DNA of 19,287 nt from Gammaproteobacteria bacterium (GTDB lineage: Bacteria; Pseudomonadota; Gammaproteobacteria; UBA12402). Position numbers and translations under genes: made by a program. The notes beneath the pieces are model-generated. The model searched no databases, had not been told where the DNA came from, and saw only the letters and a list, made by a program, of their open reading frames with translations. Positions 15,888 through 19,287 of this stretch are shown piece after piece. The first letter of the stretch is position 1. Every line of letters begins with the position of its first letter. The DNA is taken from positions 1 to 19,287 of the forward strand of contig JANQHY010000092.1 in assembly GCA_028282395.1 (NCBI GenBank), in the 5' to 3' direction.

Positions 15888-17198
15888 CTAGGTTATCGAA
15901 CGGCTATAATTGTGAGAAATAGAAGACTCGCCATTATCTGTGATATCAGCGCCTTTTTGTTTACTCAAATAGCTATACAGGCAACTCGGCATTCCAATAC
16001 CATATTTACCCCCTAAACTACATGTCGTATACGTTGCTGCATATTGGCTATTGCTTGACTCCTGTTTAAATGCCTGCTTGATTGCTAACGCGCCAAAAGT
16101 AAGTAATGTCCCGACTATTGGATTGACTGATATCGCTGTAATCAAAATAGTGCATAATATTAACTTGGCAACAGTTCTAAAGATTAATGCATAGGCCTGT
16201 TTATTGATCGTATGTAACAGACCATAATAGAGGTTTTTTGATTGCGCCAGCTTCTGTTTTTTATTATTTGATGAGCCATCGTTAGTTGCAGAAAAATTGT
16301 CATACTCATCATCATTCGTAGCATTGACTATATCCTTCTGTACCTCTGTCAGGATTGTATTCAGCTTTGCGATAAAAAAACAGGTTTGAATCACATCGAT
16401 AGCAATGTTAAACAGATGGATAGCGATCGTTAATCCGGGAATAACCCCAAGCAAAGTACTGTTGTTTTTTATGAGAACATAAATACTTAATGCGATATCT
16501 GTAATAACAGCTGCAAATGCGAACATATTTAGTGTTACTAACGTGCCTAGCCCTATTGAGCTTAAGGCATATTTAAAATCCTTAAAGGTAATATAGAGTC
16601 GCATTAAGCCATTAAGATTATCAATACAATCACTTAACATTGATAGCGATTGAAATAATACTAAACTAGCAAAGAATTTACTCCCTGCACGAAACGTTGC
16701 CTGAAACCCTTCATGAATTTGATTAAGGCTATAGTAGAGATGATACTGTTTGAGAAATTCAACGTACTTGCCTTTTGCCGCTAATGACATCAAAACTAAC
16801 ATGACATCAGTACATAATGTATCTATAAAAACAAGCCATCTGTTAATTGCATCGATGACTAATATCTTTTTTTTCACCTCTTTTCTCCCCTTAAAAATCT
16901 TATACTGTGCTCTAAAAGGCAATATAAGATTAGTAAGAAAAGGGATGATCAAATAATAGAAAATCAAACTGCCAGTATATTTCCATGGTTGCGATTTTCT
17001 TTTCTGATAACGCAAGACTGTTTTAATGGTCAGTGCACTTGAAAACTTCGACGATTGCTTAGACAGAGAGTGTTGCTGGTCATTCTTATAAAATCCTGAG
17101 GTTACTAGACTTCTATGGAGAATATCTATACTAAGATCGTTATCATCAGAATACTCAATGCTGCTATTAATAATTTCATCCGTCGGACTACCATTCAC
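15888..17198 (-). CDS. Unrecognised 436-residue multi-pass membrane protein
   Basis: No family recognised. GTG start with GAGGTGG a few nt upstream; no better in-frame start nearby. The N-terminal 70 residues are soluble, acidic at first then Ser/Lys-rich. Hydrophobic segments lie at about 76-95, 121-141, 174-190 (weak), 214-243, 248-278 and 341-374; the 280-335 loop is polar with an Asn/Asp-rich stretch (NATNDDEYDNFSATNDGSS). The C-terminal 60 residues are polar, with Cys393 and Cys406 and a Gly-rich turn between them. There is no cleavable signal. The layout, long soluble tails and low-complexity loop, resembles membrane-targeted effectors of intracellular bacteria more than a transporter, but this is inference. 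AT-rich, monocistronic; stop TAG at 15888-15890. Confidence 0.82.
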   Translation of the reverse strand: MNGSPTDEIINSSIEYSDDNDLSIDILHRSLVTSGFYKNDQQHSLSKQSSKFSSALTIKTVLRYQKRKSQPWKYTGSLIFYYLIIPFLTNLILPFRAQYKIFKGRKEVKKKILVIDAINRWLVFIDTLCTDVMLVLMSLAAKGKYVEFLKQYHLYYSLNQIHEGFQATFRAGSKFFASLVLFQSLSMLSDCIDNLNGLMRLYITFKDFKYALSSIGLGTLVTLNMFAFAAVITDIALSIYVLIKNNSTLLGVIPGLTIAIHLFNIAIDVIQTCFFIAKLNTILTEVQKDIVNATNDDEYDNFSATNDGSSNNKKQKLAQSKNLYYGLLHTINKQAYALIFRTVAKLILCTILITAISVNPIVGTLLTFGALAIKQAFKQESSNSQYAATYTTCSLGGKYGIGMPSCLYSYLSKQKGADITDNGESSISHNYSRSIT

Positions 17199-17213
17199 CC
17201 TACCACCTCAACA

Positions 17214-17241
17214 TGAAAAATTGATTTTTCAAAGTAGCATA
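17214..17241 (-). promoter_or_regulatory. Inverted repeat and possible -10 upstream of the 436-residue gene
   Basis: TGAAAAAT (17214-17221), 2 nt, ATTTTTCA (17224-17231) is a perfect palindrome. A TATGCT hexamer on the minus strand at 17236-17241 is a possible -10, putting the transcript start near 17229, inside the palindrome. No good -35 pairs with it; a TATAAT at 17282-17287 is an alternative -10. The palindrome is AT-only in its core, so chance cannot be excluded. Confidence 0.33.
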
Positions 17242-17330
17242 GTGTTGACCATAAATCAAACAGAATGACCATTAGGGAGAGATTATATTTATTCGCCGAG
17301 GTAGAACTGTATTAATCGCTGACCATACCC

Positions 17331-17699
17331 TTATTCATCCTGGGCTGAATTCTTCCCTTCTAGTTCATGAGTCTTAGCGTCATAATGATCACGTAATTCA
17401 TCAGTAATGGTGCCTGACCAGAGAGGAATATTAATAAAATAGGCTGCGCGTGCCAACATATGCGCGCCAATAGGCGTGGTAATAAAAATAAATAGAATAA
17501 TCAAAATCGCTTTAATGGTAACCATCAATGATAAAAAATGGAACATCACACCAAACATCACTAATCCGACACCTAGCGATCCTGCCTTGGTTGCAGCATG
17601 CATCCGCAATAGTAAGTCAGGAAAACGTAACATGCCCAATCCGGCAATCACTGTAAATAGTGCGCCAATAAAAATAAACAGTGCTGAAAGTAATTCCAT
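17331..17699 (-). CDS. mnhG: Mrp/Mnh cation/proton antiporter subunit G
   Basis: 122 residues with a strong GGAGGAAAAGG ribosome-binding site inside the end of mnhF. Three membrane helices are visible (about 4-22, 42-56, 60-76), and the family signature GMLRFPDLLLRMHAATKAGSLGVG covers residues 22-45. MnhG is a small accessory subunit of the multi-subunit Na+/H+ (or K+/H+) antiporter in the inner membrane. It is the last gene of the operon here. Its start overlaps the mnhF stop by one base (TAATG). The charged C-terminal tail (about 98-122) is polar and somewhat long. Confidence 0.93.
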   Translation of the reverse strand: MELLSALFIFIGALFTVIAGLGMLRFPDLLLRMHAATKAGSLGVGLVMFGVMFHFLSLMVTIKAILIILFIFITTPIGAHMLARAAYFINIPLWSGTITDELRDHYDAKTHELEGKNSAQDE

Positions 17700-18025
17700 T
17701 ACCTTTTCCTCCGCCGTTTATTAATGGGCTGATGTTCACCCAACTGCCATTCAATAAATTGTGCGAAGGCGATAACACCTAAAAAGCTGATTAATGCTAA
17801 AGCAATAGCGATATCGAGATAGCGTGGTGTATTACCTTTGTCTACCAATACAGCAATGATGCTAAGCGCCATCATCGAGAGCGCATCTAAAACAATGACA
17901 CGATCTGGCAACGATGGCCCACGTAGTAAACGAATAAACCCTAAAAAGACAGCAAAACTTAATAAGACTAAACTAGCTGATAATAACCCATGACATACTG
18001 CTTGATAAGTACTGATAGCCGTCAT
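17699..18025 (-). CDS. mnhF: Mrp/Mnh cation/proton antiporter subunit F
   Basis: 108 residues with three membrane helices. The signature LLRGPSLPDRVIVLDALSMM (about 33-52) is diagnostic for MrpF/MnhF/PhaF, a small subunit required for assembly and activity of the antiporter. TTGAGGG precedes the start. It overlaps mnhE by 4 nt (ATGA) and abuts mnhG, so the subunits are probably translationally coupled. The C-terminus ends in a basic NKRRRKR tail that should face the cytosol. Confidence 0.93.
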   Translation of the reverse strand: MTAISTYQAVCHGLLSASLVLLSFAVFLGFIRLLRGPSLPDRVIVLDALSMMALSIIAVLVDKGNTPRYLDIAIALALISFLGVIAFAQFIEWQLGEHQPINKRRRKR

Positions 18026-18369
18026 CGTAAAACCCTCAAAATTACCCGCTCAAGATGCCATTGTACAGCGCGCCTAACGGTATCGGCCTCATCAGCAAAC
18101 ATCGTATGGACAAATAGTGTACGATGATCCGTAGAGACATCTAAGGTTAGTGTACCAGGTGTATAGGAAACCAAATTAGCAAGAATCGTAATCTCAACGT
18201 CGGTATCGGTTCCTAACGGTATTGCCAACACTCCTGGTAAAATTTTTAGTCGTGGTGATAACACATCGCGCGCAACCCGCACACTAGAGATGACCACTTC
18301 AAAAAAAATGTAAAGCACAAAATAGATCAGCCAGGCGGCTTTAACTATATAGCGTTTTATTCTCTTCAT
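18022..18369 (-). CDS. mnhE: Mrp/Mnh cation/proton antiporter subunit E
   Basis: 115 residues with GGAGAGGGG before ATG. One hydrophobic segment (about 11-30) is followed by a conserved soluble part with LANLVSYTPGTLTLDVS (about 64-80) and LFVHTMF, the MnhE signature. Many MrpE proteins are about 160 residues with more N-terminal membrane segments, so this is the short form; the strong ribosome-binding site and ATGA overlap with mnhD argue that the short start is real rather than a truncation. It overlaps mnhF by 4 nt. Confidence 0.92.
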   Translation of the reverse strand: MKRIKRYIVKAAWLIYFVLYIFFEVVISSVRVARDVLSPRLKILPGVLAIPLGTDTDVEITILANLVSYTPGTLTLDVSTDHRTLFVHTMFADEADTVRRAVQWHLERVILRVLR

Positions 18370-19287
18370 ACCCCTCTCCTTGCCAATACTGCTTGAATAT
18401 ATTGGTCTCGATGCAATAATTGAATACTCGCTTTATGCGCCAGTGCAAAACAGGGAGCAGGTAGTAAACTAACCGCTACAACCAATAGGGTCACTACCAC
18501 AAGTGGTAGAAGTAACCAACCACGCTGCTTCTCATTGAGAACCCGAGTCACATCAGATTTATCATGACGTTGGCGCCAAAATGCCAACAACCAGATTCTT
18601 AACATAACAAAAAGTGTCAGGATACTAACCAATAACATGATGGCAACGCTATAATAGGCGTGACTACGAAACGCTGCCTGCAGCAATACCAGCTTTGCCC
18701 AGAAACCAGAAAATGGCGGAAAGCCTGCTAAGGCTAATGCCGGCAGAAGAAACGGTAAAACAATATAGGGATGCGTATGGTAGAGATCACTGATTAGCTC
18801 TAACTGTTCGCTACCACTTAACTTTTTTATCACTCCGCTTATTAAAAACAGATTGGTTTTGACAATCACATGCTGCAGTAAATAAAACAGACTCCCTGCC
18901 AATGCTAATGGGGTTGCCAAAGCCAGCCCAACAACCATATAACCGATATGGCTAATCAGCGTAAAGGATAAAATACGCCGTATTTGACGCTGAGCAATCG
19001 CGGCAAAGATTGCAACCGCCAAGGTCAACAGCGCCACTGCTAATAATAGATTATGCAACAACGCATTATTAGCAATAACAAACAGCGTAGTAATGCGAAT
19101 AATCGAATAGAGTCCCAACTTACTCAACAGGCCAGCAAAAATAGCTGAAACAGAGAATGGCGGCGTATGGTAAGCTGCGGGCAGCCAGAAAAATAGTGGA
19201 AACAGTGCTGCCTTAATAGCAAAAGCCGCCAGTAATAAAACGACAACCGCTGTCACCAGACCTGTCGCATTGAAACGATAAAGCTTG
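18366..19287 (-). CDS. mnhD: Mrp/Mnh cation/proton antiporter subunit D, 5' end off the right edge
   Basis: 307 codons are present and the frame is open to the window edge, so the true start lies outside; the GTG at 19254-19256 is internal. This is a proton-translocating subunit related to NuoM/NuoN. Visible family features are the lysine in AFAIKAALFPLFFWLP, AYHTPPFSVSAIFAGLLSKLG, and the QHVIVKTNLFL helix with its His and Lys. The segment GFPPFSGFWAKLVLLQAAF is the conserved loop near the C-terminal half. About eight hydrophobic helices are present. The complete protein should be near 480-500 residues. The order D-E-F-G is that of standard mrp operons, so A, B and C are expected beyond the right edge. 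Confidence 0.95.
   Translation of the reverse strand, partial: KLYRFNATGLVTAVVVLLLAAFAIKAALFPLFFWLPAAYHTPPFSVSAIFAGLLSKLGLYSIIRITTLFVIANNALLHNLLLAVALLTLAVAIFAAIAQRQIRRILSFTLISHIGYMVVGLALATPLALAGSLFYLLQHVIVKTNLFLISGVIKKLSGSEQLELISDLYHTHPYIVLPFLLPALALAGFPPFSGFWAKLVLLQAAFRSHAYYSVAIMLLVSILTLFVMLRIWLLAFWRQRHDKSDVTRVLNEKQRGWLLLPLVVVTLLVVAVSLLPAPCFALAHKASIQLLHRDQYIQAVLARRGV

Noticed and set aside
19254..19256. GTG as the start of mnhD
   Set aside because: The frame is open and continues to encode MnhD-like sequence to the window edge, so the gene is simply cut off.
1..19287. CRISPR array, insertion sequence or prophage genes
   Set aside because: No regularly spaced direct repeats, transposase, integrase or phage structural genes were seen.

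Overview
The window reads as chromosomal DNA of a gammaproteobacterium. The clearest pointers are the gene order miaB-phoH(ybeZ)-ybeY-corC(ybeX), a YciO-type protein divergent from YciB, a complete gatCAB set for indirect Gln-tRNA (and possibly Asn-tRNA) synthesis, and an Mrp/Mnh antiporter operon. Three long genes without recognisable families are AT-rich and encode coiled-coil, repeat or membrane proteins with acidic, low-complexity segments. That style resembles host-associated relatives of Legionella and Coxiella; this placement is inference, since no marker gene settles it.

Layout. 1-285 (minus) is the start of a His/Cys-rich metal-binding protein whose end lies off the left edge. 413-2470 (minus) is a 685-residue orphan with an N-terminal coiled coil, a disordered linker and a basic helical C-terminus. 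2642-4090 (minus) is a PMT/ArnT-like membrane glycosyltransferase. 4094-4508 is non-coding and includes a relatively GC-rich, hairpin-bearing island. 4509-12032 (plus) is a tight run of eight genes: gatC, gatA, gatB, miaB, phoH, ybeY, corC and a cyclase-family hydrolase. Gaps are 22 bp or less and several genes overlap, so one operon is likely. It serves translation: charging of Gln-tRNA, tRNA modification at position 37, and ribosome/rRNA maturation.

12282-14573 (plus) is a 763-residue orphan with its own promoter, a CpxR-box-like direct repeat, five divergent copies of an 80-95-residue module, and recurring Thr-Pro-Gly motifs in its disordered parts. It is the best candidate for something undescribed. 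14644-15276 (minus, yciO) and 15348-15875 (plus, yciB) diverge from a 71-bp promoter region. 15888-17198 (minus) is a 436-residue multi-pass membrane orphan. 17331-19287 (minus) is the 3' half of an Mrp/Mnh cation/proton antiporter operon (mnhD partial, then E, F, G), each gene overlapping the next.

The three orphans (685, 763 and 436 residues) sit singly between conserved housekeeping blocks, each with its own leader. Two of them share the same arrangement: a perfect inverted repeat around the predicted transcription start, an AGGTGG ribosome-binding site and a GTG start. I read them as candidate secreted or host-interaction proteins, but nothing in the sequence proves export. No IS element, CRISPR array, tRNA, rRNA or phage gene was seen.
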